Numbered from the stretch's first letter, positions 7,264 through 14,940 are shown. The stretch is 32,355 nt of DNA from Clostridiales bacterium (GCA_019415925.1 DXYG01000025.1:1-32355); one strand, 5' to 3'. Notes: generated from the sequence alone by a model not told the origin. Numbers and translations: made by a program.

Positions 7264-8322
7264 TCAGATACAGTAAAGATTTGTGTCCCACGCAGGAATA
7301 TACGGGTGGTGACGCAGGAAAATTTTGTATTCGGGATTTATCCGATTGATAAGAATCGGGAGCCTGAAAATATCTTCAAATCTATGATACGCTGCGAAAT
7401 TCAGCTTCGGCTTGAAATTTTGCAGCGTGTTTTTCATTCCCAGCAGAGTTTCAAAGTCTGCGCCCTCAACGTCGGCTTTTACATAGCCGGCCGCCATTCC
7501 GCAGAGAATTGAATCAACGCAGGCAACCCTCGTTTCCGTTCCCGTTTCGGCAATTGCGCTGTTTCTGCCTGCCTTGTTGTTAAATGTGAGGACGGTGTTG
7601 CGGTTGTATGCACCAAGCTGCCACAGGTCGATATTTTTGAGGTTTTCGCAATGCGCCTGCAATTTTGCAAAGTTCTTTGAATTAGGCTCAAAGGCTATTA
7701 TTCTTCTGTAACTGCCGCCGCAGTAGTACAGAAATTCGTCAATCGTATCGCCGTTGTATGCGCCCAGATCAACGTAAACCTCGTTGTCGCCGAGCCTTAG
7801 AATATTATTGAAAGCCTCGTCCTTGTCGGTGGTGATTTCATCAAGGAGAGAAAGCTCGCCCGTATAATAAAATTTGAGGACATTTTCATACACCTTTTTT
7901 GAAAGCTTATCGGCAAGCAGGCTGTAGGCTGTTTCTATATCCTCTCTGTTTTCGACTATGAAATTGTCGTCAAACAGATTATCTCCGAAAACAGGGACGC
8001 TCGGCACAAGCGTTGTGTGCTTTTTGGCAACCGATTTTATTGTGTTCATCACGTCCGTAAGCTGACTTGCAAAGCAAAGGGCAATATTAAAATCTCCGTA
8101 CTCCGCTTCGACCTCGGACAGCTTTTTGACCTTAAAGCCGTGAAAGCTCTGACCACGCACAAAATCATCGCTCGCCATAACTGCGCTTGCATTTATGCCG
8201 AAGCGTTCAAAGGCTTTCAGAACCTTATCGGCACCGTCACCCATTCCGTAGAGGACAACAGGCTTGTTATCTGTTTTAAGGTAAGTCCACACGCTTGTAA
8301 GGTTATTGAATATATTTTCCAT
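7264..8322 (-). CDS. FkbM-family methyltransferase
   Basis: The 352-residue product has two parts. The first ~130 residues resemble a Rossmann-type nucleotide-binding fold (VVLYGMGDGADKVLKAF). The C-terminal part is an FkbM-type SAM-dependent methyltransferase: VYVDLGAYNGDTIDEFL as the SAM motif, IIAFEPNSKNF as the acidic loop, VKADVEGADFETLLG later. FkbM proteins O-methylate sugars or other small molecules; the substrate here is unknown. The start is placed at 8322, where CGGAG precedes an ATG. A longer reading frame to 8367 would run into a repeat element and is less likely. The gene stands downstream of the 5S terminator and a repeat element. Confidence 0.85.
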   Translation of the reverse strand: MENIFNNLTSVWTYLKTDNKPVVLYGMGDGADKVLKAFERFGINASAVMASDDFVRGQSFHGFKVKKLSEVEAEYGDFNIALCFASQLTDVMNTIKSVAKKHTTLVPSVPVFGDNLFDDNFIVENREDIETAYSLLADKLSKKVYENVLKFYYTGELSLLDEITTDKDEAFNNILRLGDNEVYVDLGAYNGDTIDEFLYYCGGSYRRIIAFEPNSKNFAKLQAHCENLKNIDLWQLGAYNRNTVLTFNNKAGRNSAIAETGTETRVACVDSILCGMAAGYVKADVEGADFETLLGMKNTLQNFKPKLNFAAYHRFEDIFRLPILINRINPEYKIFLRHHPYIPAWDTNLYCI

Positions 8323-8341
8323 AGTAACTCCGTTAGCCGAG

Positions 8342-8491
8342 AATTTGTCGAGTGCCTCAACACGCAACTTTTATAATTGTAGGGAACGACCCCTGTGTCG
8401 TTCCTACATAAGTTAGATGTATTTCAGTTAGGAACGACACGGGGGTCGTTCCCTACGTTATTGAAAAAACGCACCACCAAATTATAGTTTA
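8342..8491 (+). repeat. Short variant of the hairpin-chain element, carrying 76-79-bp unit copy b
   Basis: The left end AATTTGTCGAGTGCCTC matches the left end of the element at 18689 (without its outermost bases). The right end AAATTATAGTTTA (8479-8491) matches its terminus. The interior differs: it is the inverted-repeat unit at 8379-8456, in the opposite orientation to copies a and c. The element sits in the leader of the FkbM-type gene. Confidence 0.75.
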
Positions 8492-8512
8492 TATTTAAGG
8501 TATTTAAGGCAT

Positions 8513-8538
8513 AAAAAAACGCCCACCCTGTTGGGTGG
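8513..8538 (-). terminator. Terminator of the 5S rRNA gene
   Basis: On the minus strand, CCACCC-AACA-GGGTGG is followed by GCGTTTTTTT. This is a canonical intrinsic terminator about 10 bases after the 5S 3' end. Confidence 0.9.
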
Positions 8539-8548
8539 ACACTTTTAT

Positions 8549-8664
8549 GTGTTGGCATCTCCCTATTTTCCCGGGCCGTCACCAGCCAAGTATTTTCGGC
8601 ACCACTGAGCTTAACTTCTGTGTTCGGTATGGGAACAGGTGGACCCTCAGCGTCATCAACACCA
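8549..8664 (-). rRNA. rrf: 5S ribosomal RNA
   Basis: The minus strand carries the conserved 5S features: the loop B/C region CCCATACCGAACACAGAAGT, the segment TTAAGCTC, then GGGAGATGCC towards the 3' end. The 5' TTGGTGTT and 3' AACAC ends pair as helix I. About 116 nt, so full length; end points are accurate to a few bases. No 16S or 23S gene is within the window. It has its own consensus promoter 36 bp upstream and its own terminator, so it is an independent 5S unit just downstream of argF. Confidence 0.95.
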
Positions 8665-8699
8665 ACTTTTCAAGAGCTTATCTCTCAAGAACAATTGAT

Positions 8700-8728
8700 A
8701 TTATACTACATACTTTTACGTTTGTCAA
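8700..8728 (-). promoter_or_regulatory. 5S rRNA promoter
   Basis: Minus strand TTGACA (8728-8723), 17-bp spacer, TATAAT (8705-8700). Every position matches consensus. An A/T-rich tract lies just upstream, like an UP element. The start site would be about 25-30 nt before mature 5S. Confidence 0.9.
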
Positions 8729-8755
8729 CACTTTTTTTTAAATTTTTTTAATTTT

Positions 8756-8780
8756 AAGGGCGACTGCGAAAGCCGCCCTT
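8756..8780. other. Hairpin after argF
   Basis: AAGGGCGACT pairs with AGCCGCCCTT (one mismatch) 18 bp past the argF stop. On the minus strand it is followed by an A-rich rather than U-rich stretch, so it is not a textbook terminator. It may protect the 3' end of the arg mRNA or terminate weakly. Confidence 0.5.
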
Positions 8781-8797
8781 ATTTAATAATTCAAAAA

Positions 8798-9724
8798 TCA
8801 GTGCTCGAGCTTTTTATCAGCCATACATTCAACAAGCACTGCCTTCTGTGCGTGAAGTCTGTTTTCAGCCTCTTCGAAAATCTCGTTTGCGTGTTCTTCA
8901 AACACATCTGCTGTGATTTCCTCGCCACGGTGAGCAGGCAGACAATGGAGCACCATACACTCCTCATTTGTAACAGCCATAAGCTCCTTGTTAACCTGAT
9001 AGCCTGCGAATGCGGCTTCACGGATTTCCTTCTCCTCTTCCTGTCCCATTGACGCCCACACGTCTGTATAAACAACGTCGGCGTTCTTTGCGGCTTCAAT
9101 CGGGTCGGTAACGATTTCAAACTTATCCTTGCCGTACTTCTTGCCGAACTCAATGATATGCTCGGGCGGCATATAGCCCTCGGGGCAAGCGGCAGAAAAG
9201 CTCATTCCTGTGCTTAAAGCGCCTACGATAAGCGAATTCATCATATTGTTGCCGTCGCCGATAAAGCACATCTTAAGTCCCTCAAGCTTGCCCTTGAACT
9301 CACGGATTGTCATAAGGTCGGCAAGCACCTGACAGGGGTGGCAGTAGTCGGTAAGACCGTTGATAATCGGAATTGAGCCGTACTCGGCAAGAGCCTCAAC
9401 CTCGCTCTGCTCGAAGGTACGAATCATAATTCCGTCGAGAAAACGTGAAAGAACCCTTGCTGTGTCCTCAACAGGCTCGCCTCTGCCAATCTGCAAATCG
9501 TTTGACGAGAGGAAAAGCGGATAGCCGCCGAGTTGAGTCATACCAACCTCGAATGAAACACGTGTACGTGTGCTCGACTTCTCAAAAATCATACCGAGCG
9601 TTTTGCCCTTTAAATATTTATGCTCAATGCCGTGCTTCTGCTCGTATTTGAGCTGGTCAGCAAGGTTTAATGTGTTGATGATTTCTTCTGTTGACCAGTC
9701 CTCGAGTTTAAGTAAATGCTTCAT
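8798..9724 (-). CDS. argF: Ornithine carbamoyltransferase
   Basis: Transfers the carbamoyl group from carbamoyl phosphate to ornithine, giving citrulline. The 308-residue protein has the carbamoyl-phosphate motif STRTR at 51-55, HPCQ at 129-132 and the ornithine-binding HCLPAHRG at 260-267, with normal length. It is the last gene of the arginine run; its ATG comes one base after the argD stop. The biosynthetic setting argues for the anabolic enzyme rather than a catabolic arginine deiminase-pathway one. Confidence 0.97.
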   Translation of the reverse strand: MKHLLKLEDWSTEEIINTLNLADQLKYEQKHGIEHKYLKGKTLGMIFEKSSTRTRVSFEVGMTQLGGYPLFLSSNDLQIGRGEPVEDTARVLSRFLDGIMIRTFEQSEVEALAEYGSIPIINGLTDYCHPCQVLADLMTIREFKGKLEGLKMCFIGDGNNMMNSLIVGALSTGMSFSAACPEGYMPPEHIIEFGKKYGKDKFEIVTDPIEAAKNADVVYTDVWASMGQEEEKEIREAAFAGYQVNKELMAVTNEECMVLHCLPAHRGEEITADVFEEHANEIFEEAENRLHAQKAVLVECMADKKLEH

Positions 9725-9725
9725 T

Positions 9726-10898
9726 TTAATTGTTCTCCTTTAGTGTATTTTCCAGTATTTTAAGTGCCTCGTCGATTTCTTCGTATGTAATCACAAGCGG
9801 AGGCAACATTCTTAACAAATCCTTTGCGGTGATGATGAGCAGTCCGTTTTCAACGCACTTTACGGCTATATCGTGGGCGTTGCCGCTTTCAAGCTCAATG
9901 CCTATCATAAGTCCCATTCTGCGGACTTTTTTGACGTTTTCAAACTTTGAAACCTTTTCTTCAATGTATGCGCCCTTTTTGTTCACCTCGTCAAGAAAGC
10001 CGTCGGCAGTTATCTTATCGAGCACGTAATTTGCACCTGCACACACAACGGGATTTGCACCGAAGGTTGTGCCGTGAGTTGAGGGTGACATAACGTCCCT
10101 GAGCTTATCACAGCACATACAAAGACCGATAGGAAGTCCACCGCCGAGTCCCTTTGCAACGGTCACAAGGTCGGGCAGAATTTCGTAATTTTCAAAGGCA
10201 AACAGCTTGCCTGTTCTGCCGATTCCCGTCTGAACCTCGTCAACAATTACGAGAATATCGTTTTCGTTGCAGTATTTTACGAGCAACTGAACGTAGTCCT
10301 TATCGAGGATATTCACGCCGCCCTCGCCCTGAATAAGCTCGAGCATAACTGCGCAGGTGTTCTTATTTACGGCGTTTTTAAGAGCATTTATGTTGCCTGC
10401 TTCAACGTACGAAAAGCCCTCGGTAAACGGAAAGAAGTAGTTGTGAAAAACGTCCTGTCCTGTTGCAGAAAGAGTTGTCACCGTTCTGCCGTGAAAGGAA
10501 TTTTTCAGCGTAATAATATTGTTTCTGCCCTCGCCGTACTTGTCAAAGCTGTATTTGCGTGCAATTTTGATTGCGCACTCATTAGCCTCAGCGCCGCTGT
10601 TGCCGAAGCAAACCTTTGACATTCCCGTAAGAGTGCAGAGCTTTTCGGCAAGGTTGCCAGCCTGTTCGCTGTAAAAGTAGTTTGACATATGCTGAATTGT
10701 GCCTGCCTGTTTTGTTACAGCCTCAACCCAGCCGTTGTTGCAGTAGCCAAGGCTGTTTACGCCGATACCCGAAGAAACGTCAATGTATTTTTTGCCGTTT
10801 TCGTCATAGGCAACTGCGCCCTTGCCGCTTTTTAGAGCAACGTCATACCTGCCGTAGGTATGCATAATGTATTTTAAGTCTTTTTCCTTTGTATTCAA
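9726..10898 (-). CDS. argD: Acetylornithine aminotransferase
   Basis: PLP enzyme that converts N-acetylglutamate semialdehyde to N-acetylornithine using glutamate. The 390-residue sequence shows the class-III aminotransferase motifs: GNSGAEANE, SFHGRT, VIVDEVQTGIGRTG, and the PLP lysine in TVAKGLGGG (Lys249). The start codon appears to be TTG at 10898: it gives the N-terminal length usual for ArgD and follows GGGGAC; the first in-frame ATG, 11 codons on, lacks a well-spaced ribosome site. It lies 5 bp after the GNAT gene and 1 bp before argF, so all three are cotranscribed. Confidence 0.96.
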   Translation of the reverse strand: MNTKEKDLKYIMHTYGRYDVALKSGKGAVAYDENGKKYIDVSSGIGVNSLGYCNNGWVEAVTKQAGTIQHMSNYFYSEQAGNLAEKLCTLTGMSKVCFGNSGAEANECAIKIARKYSFDKYGEGRNNIITLKNSFHGRTVTTLSATGQDVFHNYFFPFTEGFSYVEAGNINALKNAVNKNTCAVMLELIQGEGGVNILDKDYVQLLVKYCNENDILVIVDEVQTGIGRTGKLFAFENYEILPDLVTVAKGLGGGLPIGLCMCCDKLRDVMSPSTHGTTFGANPVVCAGANYVLDKITADGFLDEVNKKGAYIEEKVSKFENVKKVRRMGLMIGIELESGNAHDIAVKCVENGLLIITAKDLLRMLPPLVITYEEIDEALKILENTLKENN

Positions 10899-10903
10899 AA
10901 ATA

Positions 10904-11332
10904 TCAGTCCCCTATTTTATCATTATCAAACGAGTACACAAACACGTCCTCACGCTTTTCAAAGCCGAAATCACGCCAGAAGCTCTGACCTGTTTCGTTG
11001 TTCTGATAGCAGAAAATATGCGTCTTGTCGATTCCCTGCGACTTTATCATTTCAATAGCCTTTTCGGCAAGGGAATGACCTATGCGCCTACGTCTGTATT
11101 CGGGCAGTACCGCCATATGGTGGATAAATCCGCGTCTGCCATCGTGACCTGCAAGCACCGTTCCTACAATTTTTCCGTCGATTACGGCTACCTGACTCAT
11201 ACCCTTGTTGTGACTGAGATAGCGCTCCATCTGACCACGTTCATCAGCCTTTGACAGCGCACGCTTTGAGGTGGTCTGCCACATTGCGTAAACCTCGTCG
11301 TAATCGTCAATTGTCATTTCTCTGATAACCAT
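10904..11332 (-). CDS. GNAT-family acetyltransferase (YpeA-like)
   Basis: A 142-residue GNAT protein. Motif IVGTVLAGHDGRRGFIHHMAV resembles the YpeA subgroup, and the acetyl-CoA loop is PEYRRRRIGHSL. The substrate is not known. Position inside the arg operon, 5 bp before argD, suggests a link to arginine metabolism. It is not needed as N-acetylglutamate synthase if ArgJ is bifunctional, and it does not look like the usual ArgA C-terminal domain. Alternative roles are acetylation of a side product or of a protein. The start at 11332 follows GGGGT and gives the standard N terminus (MVIREMTIDDYDEV). The frame stays open 47 codons further upstream, but that stretch is an intergenic repeat. Confidence 0.85.
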   Translation of the reverse strand: MVIREMTIDDYDEVYAMWQTTSKRALSKADERGQMERYLSHNKGMSQVAVIDGKIVGTVLAGHDGRRGFIHHMAVLPEYRRRRIGHSLAEKAIEMIKSQGIDKTHIFCYQNNETGQSFWRDFGFEKREDVFVYSFDNDKIGD

Positions 11333-11358
11333 TTTTACCCCATAACTTAAATTATTAT

Positions 11359-11511
11359 TTTGTAAATTAACAATTAACAATGTACAATTAACAATTGAGG
11401 TCGAGTGGATAGCTTGTAATAATTCAAAAGTTTTATTCCCGAATTTATTTATATTGCGGCTGAAAGCCGCCACCTTAATTGTTAATTTTTAAATGTAAAT
11501 TGTTAATTAAT
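11359..11511. repeat. MITE-like inverted-repeat element inside the arg operon
   Basis: Imperfect ~40-bp inverted ends made of AATTAACAATT-type units (11359-11400 and 11472-11511) flank a centre containing the hairpin GCGGCTGAAAGCCGC. It fills the gap between argB and the GNAT gene and reaches into the argB stop region. No coding capacity. Confidence 0.65.
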
Positions 11512-12358
11512 AAAACATTGTTCCGATACCTTCGTCACTGAACAGCTCGAGCAGGATTGAATGTTCAAGTCTGCCGTCGATGATGTGCGCACGGTTTACG
11601 CCGTTTCTGACAGCCTCAACACAGCAGTCAATTTTGGGAATCATTCCGCCCTTTATGATACCGTCACGCTTGAGCATAGGAACTTCGCTGACGTTTACAA
11701 CGGAAATCAGCGACTCGTCATCGTTTACGTCACGCAGAAGTCCTCTGATATCCGTCATCAGGATAAGCTTTTTAGCACCGAGCTTTGCGGCAATCTGAGC
11801 CGCTGCAAGGTCGGCGTTAATATTGTAAACATTGCCGTCGTAGCCACCGGCAACGGTTGCGACAATAGGAATGTAGCCGTTCTGCATTGCGTTATTAAGC
11901 GGAGCAGGATTAACCTCCTTGATTTCGCCGACGTAACCGAGGTCAACGCTTGAAACAAGCTTTTCAGCCATAAGCAATCTGCCGTCAAGTCCGCACAAAC
12001 CGATTGCCTTACCGCCGTGATTTTCAAGGAGCTGAACAAGGCTCTTGTTCACCTTGCCTGCAAGCACCATCTGAACAATATCAATCGTTTCCTTGTCGGT
12101 CACACGCATACCGTTTTCAAATCGGCTCTCCTTGCCGACTGCGTCGAGCATTGCGTTAATTTCGGGACCGCCGCCGTGAACGAGAACTACGTTGATTCCG
12201 ACAAGCTGCATAAGCACCAAATCGCTCATTACTGCTGACTTCAAGTCCTCGTTAATCATAGCGTTGCCGCCGTATTTTACAACGATAGTTTCGCCTGTGT
12301 ATTTTTTTATATACGGCATTGCCTGTATTAAGACTTTTGCTCTTTTTGAGGTATCCAT
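11507..12358 (-). CDS. argB: Acetylglutamate kinase
   Basis: Phosphorylates N-acetylglutamate; commonly the arginine feedback-control step. The 283-residue product has the amino-acid-kinase motifs VVKYGGNAM (Lys28) and HGGGPEIN (61-68), and a C-terminal KIDCCVEAVRNGV segment. The early GETIVVKYGG start leaves an N-terminal helix (about 1-20), as in the arginine-sensitive hexameric forms; this is an inference from family knowledge. ATG is preceded by AAGGAATG. Separated from argJ by a 106-bp gap with a palindrome. Confidence 0.97.
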   Translation of the reverse strand: MDTSKRAKVLIQAMPYIKKYTGETIVVKYGGNAMINEDLKSAVMSDLVLMQLVGINVVLVHGGGPEINAMLDAVGKESRFENGMRVTDKETIDIVQMVLAGKVNKSLVQLLENHGGKAIGLCGLDGRLLMAEKLVSSVDLGYVGEIKEVNPAPLNNAMQNGYIPIVATVAGGYDGNVYNINADLAAAQIAAKLGAKKLILMTDIRGLLRDVNDDESLISVVNVSEVPMLKRDGIIKGGMIPKIDCCVEAVRNGVNRAHIIDGRLEHSILLELFSDEGIGTMFY

Positions 12359-12413
12359 TATTTGACCATTCCTTTTCAGTCCGTTATATAAATCTACGTT
12401 TTTTGTTTACTGA

Positions 12414-12438
12414 GGACACGGCACGCCGTGTCCCTACG
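12414..12438. repeat. Palindrome GGACACGGC-rCGCCGTGTCC type, copy 1
   Basis: A near-perfect 20-bp palindrome followed by CTACG, between argJ and argB. The same sequence occurs at 21309-21333, 22479-22498 and 30881-30900. A longer CTGAGGAC...GTCCTCAG pairing (12411-12464 region) encloses this copy. Confidence 0.8.
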
Positions 12439-12464
12439 GCAATGCTGTAACACTCGTCCTCAGA

Positions 12465-13697
12465 TTATGTACGATAATCTCCGTTAATCTTCACGTAATC
12501 ATATGTGAGGTCACAGCCGTATGCTTCGGCTTTTCCGTCGCCGTCATTCAGTGATACGAGAATATTAATTTCCTTTTCAAGCAGAATTTCCTTTGCCTTT
12601 TCCTCGGAAAATTCAACGCCTGCTCCGTCCTTGCAAACAAGAATTTCACCCTTGCACGATTTAAACGAAACGTCAACCTTTGTTACGTCCACGTCAGCTC
12701 CGCTGTAGCCGATTGCACAGAGCACCCTGCCCCAGTTTGCGTCAGCACCGAACATAGCCGCCTTTAAAAGGCTTGAGCAGATTATGCTCTTTGAAACGGT
12801 TACTGCGTCCTGCTTTGTCTTTGCGCCGTCAACGGTGCAGACAAGCAATTTTGTTGCGCCCTCGCCGTCACCTGCAAGCTGTTTTGCAAGCGACTTGAAA
12901 GCCTCTGTAAGACCTGCAACAAAGATTTTGTAGTCATCATTTTTTGCGGTTATCGGCTCGTTGCCTGCAAGTCCTGACGCCATAATTGCAAGGGTGTCGT
13001 TTGTTGAGGTGTCGCCGTCAACGCTTACCATATTATAGCTGTCCTCCACAGCCTCACGCAGAGCACATTCAAGCATTTCAGCCGAAACAGCCGCATCGGT
13101 TGTTACAAAGGAAAGCATTGTTCCCATATTTATATGAATCATTCCGCTGCCCTTGGCAATTCCTCCGACGGTTACCTTTTTGCCACCGAGAGTCATCTCC
13201 ATAGCCATTTCTTTTTTGACGGTGTCGGTAGTCATAATAGCCTCGGCGGCGTTTGTTCCGCCGACCTTTGAAAGCTTGCCTTTCATCATTTGTACACCTT
13301 TAATGACAGGCTCAATCGGCAAAGGCTGACCGATTACGCCCGTTGAGGCAACAATCACATCTTCGGGACTTACGGACAGAGTTTCTGCCGCAATATCGCA
13401 CATTTTCTCGGCAACCTCAATACCGTCTGCGTTGCAGGTGTTTGCGTTACCCGAATTGACAATGACAGCCTGTGCAATGCCGTTTTCAAGGTGCTTTTTC
13501 GTTACCTGAATTGTGGAGCTTTTTACAAGATTTTTAGTGTAAACAGCCGCCGCTGTGCAGGGCTTTTCGCAGTAAATCAGCGCAAGGTCACGCTTTGTTG
13601 TATTTGACGGTTTGATTGAGGCACACACGCCCTGAGCGGTAAAGCCGATGGGTGAGGTTACAGTGCCGTCAATGAATTTGAAATTTTTATTTTCCAT
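12465..13697 (-). CDS. argJ: Bifunctional glutamate N-acetyltransferase / N-acetylglutamate synthase
   Basis: Moves the acetyl group from N-acetylornithine to glutamate, and in bifunctional forms also uses acetyl-CoA. The chosen 410-residue form has the family motifs VNSGNANTCN (80-89), ASTGVIGQPLP and KGSGMIHINMGTMLSF (182-197). The last holds the self-cleavage site, with Thr193 the expected new N-terminal nucleophile of the beta chain. Here the residue before it is Gly, where many family members have Ala. The start at the ATG at 13697 gives the usual N terminus; a GTG at 13739, just after the argC stop, would add 14 unmatched residues. No argA or argE is seen, which fits the recycling pathway. 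Confidence 0.95.
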   Translation of the reverse strand: MENKNFKFIDGTVTSPIGFTAQGVCASIKPSNTTKRDLALIYCEKPCTAAAVYTKNLVKSSTIQVTKKHLENGIAQAVIVNSGNANTCNADGIEVAEKMCDIAAETLSVSPEDVIVASTGVIGQPLPIEPVIKGVQMMKGKLSKVGGTNAAEAIMTTDTVKKEMAMEMTLGGKKVTVGGIAKGSGMIHINMGTMLSFVTTDAAVSAEMLECALREAVEDSYNMVSVDGDTSTNDTLAIMASGLAGNEPITAKNDDYKIFVAGLTEAFKSLAKQLAGDGEGATKLLVCTVDGAKTKQDAVTVSKSIICSSLLKAAMFGADANWGRVLCAIGYSGADVDVTKVDVSFKSCKGEILVCKDGAGVEFSEEKAKEILLEKEINILVSLNDGDGKAEAYGCDLTYDYVKINGDYRT

Positions 13698-13741
13698 ATG
13701 TATCAGTCCAAATATAGATTTTTGATTATATGTGCTCACTA

Positions 13742-14779
13742 TCAGAAAGCAGGCGGTACAATTACAAGTCCTGTTGTTTCGTCAAGTCCGAAGATGATAT
13801 TCATATTCTGGATTGCCTGACCTGCCGCACCCTTGACCATATTGTCGATTGCGGCACAGGCTACAAGCTTGTTTGCACGTTTGTCGTGGTGAATTGAAAC
13901 GTCGCAGAAGTTTGAATATTTTATGTTGTGAATGTCGGCGCACTTACCGTCGTCGAGAAGTCTTACGAAAAATTCGTCCTTGTAGTAGTCCTCATAAGCC
14001 TTGCGAATCTGCTCAAAGGTTACGCCGTCCTTTATATCAGCGTAAACGGTTGCGAGGATTCCTCTGTTTACGGGGAGCAGGTGCGGAACAAAGGTGATTA
14101 TCACATTTTCGCCCGAAAGCTTTGAAAGAGTCTGCTCAATTTCGGGAGTGTGGCGGTGAGAGGCAACCTTGTAAGCGTGGAAACCCTCGTTAAGCTCCGG
14201 GTAGTGATTGCCCTGCGAGGGCTTTCTGCCTGCGCCCGTTACGCCGCTTTTGCAGTCGCAGATAATGCCCTTTGTTTCAACAAGTCCGTTTGCGATTGCA
14301 GGTGCGATAGCAAGGGGTGAACAGGTTGTGTAGCAACCGGGATTTGCAACGAGCTTTTTGCCCTTGATTTCATCTCTGAAAAATTCAGGCAAGCCGTAAA
14401 CCGACTGCTCGTGGAGCTTTTTGTCAAGAAACGTTCCGCCGTACCACTCGGTGTATTCGTCCTCGCTTTCAAGTCTGAAATCTGCGCCGAGGTCGATAAA
14501 AGCCTTGCCTGCACTTATGCACTTTTCGGCAAGCTCCTGCGAAAGTCCGTGAGGAAGTGCGGCAAAGATAACGTCGCTCTTTTCAACAACTGCATCCTGA
14601 TTTTCGCAGACCATATCGTTTAAAAATTTATATGACGGGTAAACGTCGCTTAGCTTTTCACCCTCGAACGAAACTGAGCTTATTGCCGAAATTTCAGCGT
14701 TGGGGTGAGTTGAGAGCAAGCGGACAAGCTCTGCGCCTGCGTAGCCTGTTGCGCCCACTATACCTGCTTTTATTTTCAT
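13742..14779 (-). CDS. argC: N-acetyl-gamma-glutamyl-phosphate reductase
   Basis: NADPH-dependent reduction of N-acetylglutamyl phosphate to the semialdehyde. The 345-residue protein opens with the nucleotide-binding motif GIVGATGYAGAELVRLL and has the catalytic Cys149 in ANPGCYTT, then SGVTGAGRKPS and the late HLLPVNRGI. The ATG at 14779 is chosen because AAGGTGA stands 5 bases before it; a GTG three codons upstream overlaps that site. It heads the argC-J-B-GNAT-D-F run. A clear promoter was not found in front of it, so transcription may come partly from upstream. Confidence 0.96.
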   Translation of the reverse strand: MKIKAGIVGATGYAGAELVRLLSTHPNAEISAISSVSFEGEKLSDVYPSYKFLNDMVCENQDAVVEKSDVIFAALPHGLSQELAEKCISAGKAFIDLGADFRLESEDEYTEWYGGTFLDKKLHEQSVYGLPEFFRDEIKGKKLVANPGCYTTCSPLAIAPAIANGLVETKGIICDCKSGVTGAGRKPSQGNHYPELNEGFHAYKVASHRHTPEIEQTLSKLSGENVIITFVPHLLPVNRGILATVYADIKDGVTFEQIRKAYEDYYKDEFFVRLLDDGKCADIHNIKYSNFCDVSIHHDKRANKLVACAAIDNMVKGAAGQAIQNMNIIFGLDETTGLVIVPPAF

Positions 14780-14809
14780 ACTCTTCACCTTTTTTTTAAT
14801 CTTGTGATA

Positions 14810-14838
14810 TTGACATTCCGATTTGATTATCCTATAAT
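14810..14838 (+). promoter_or_regulatory. Consensus promoter of the candidate antitoxin RNA
   Basis: Plus strand TTGACA (14810-14815), 17-bp spacer, TATAAT (14833-14838). All hexamer positions match consensus. It points away from argC and into a ~100-bp stretch that has no plus-strand ORF and ends in a terminator. Confidence 0.85.
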
Positions 14839-14842
14839 AAGG

Positions 14843-14940
14843 TTACAGGGAAAACCGTTTAAAGCGGTTAGCCCAGTTAGGTTTTATTTATTAATTAAAA
14901 ATAATCGCCTTTACCTGGACAGTTGGGCGATTATTTTTTT
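14843..14940 (+). ncRNA. Candidate type I antitoxin RNA
   Basis: A ~98-nt transcript is predicted from the consensus promoter to the terminator at 14897-14940. It contains the internal hairpin AACCG...CGGTT near the 5' end and no ORF with a ribosome site. It converges on the small hydrophobic ORF on the other strand. Their transcripts would overlap across the terminator stem and the 16-base loop, so the two loops are fully complementary and could start pairing. This arrangement resembles txpA/RatA, bsrG/SR4 and the par (fst) locus. Its 5' part is the same sense as, not complementary to, the toxin leader. Confidence 0.6.
14897..14940. terminator. Bidirectional terminator of the toxin-antitoxin-like locus
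   Basis: AAAAATAATCGCC (14897-14909) and its exact reverse complement (14926-14938) form a 13-bp stem with a 16-base loop. Both strands end in a run of T. The stop codon of the small ORF is inside this stem. Confidence 0.9.

Noticed and set aside
8535..8741. Plus-strand ORF over the 5S region
   Set aside because: It is antisense to the 5S rRNA gene and its promoter; the rRNA evidence is decisive.
9445..9651. Plus-strand ORFs inside argF, argD, argB, argJ, argG and argH
   Set aside because: They are shadow frames of genes with clear catalytic motifs on the minus strand.
11333..11473. N-terminal extension of the GNAT gene
   Set aside because: The extra 47 codons are AATTAACAATT repeat sequence; the ATG at 11332 has its own ribosome site and the family-typical start.
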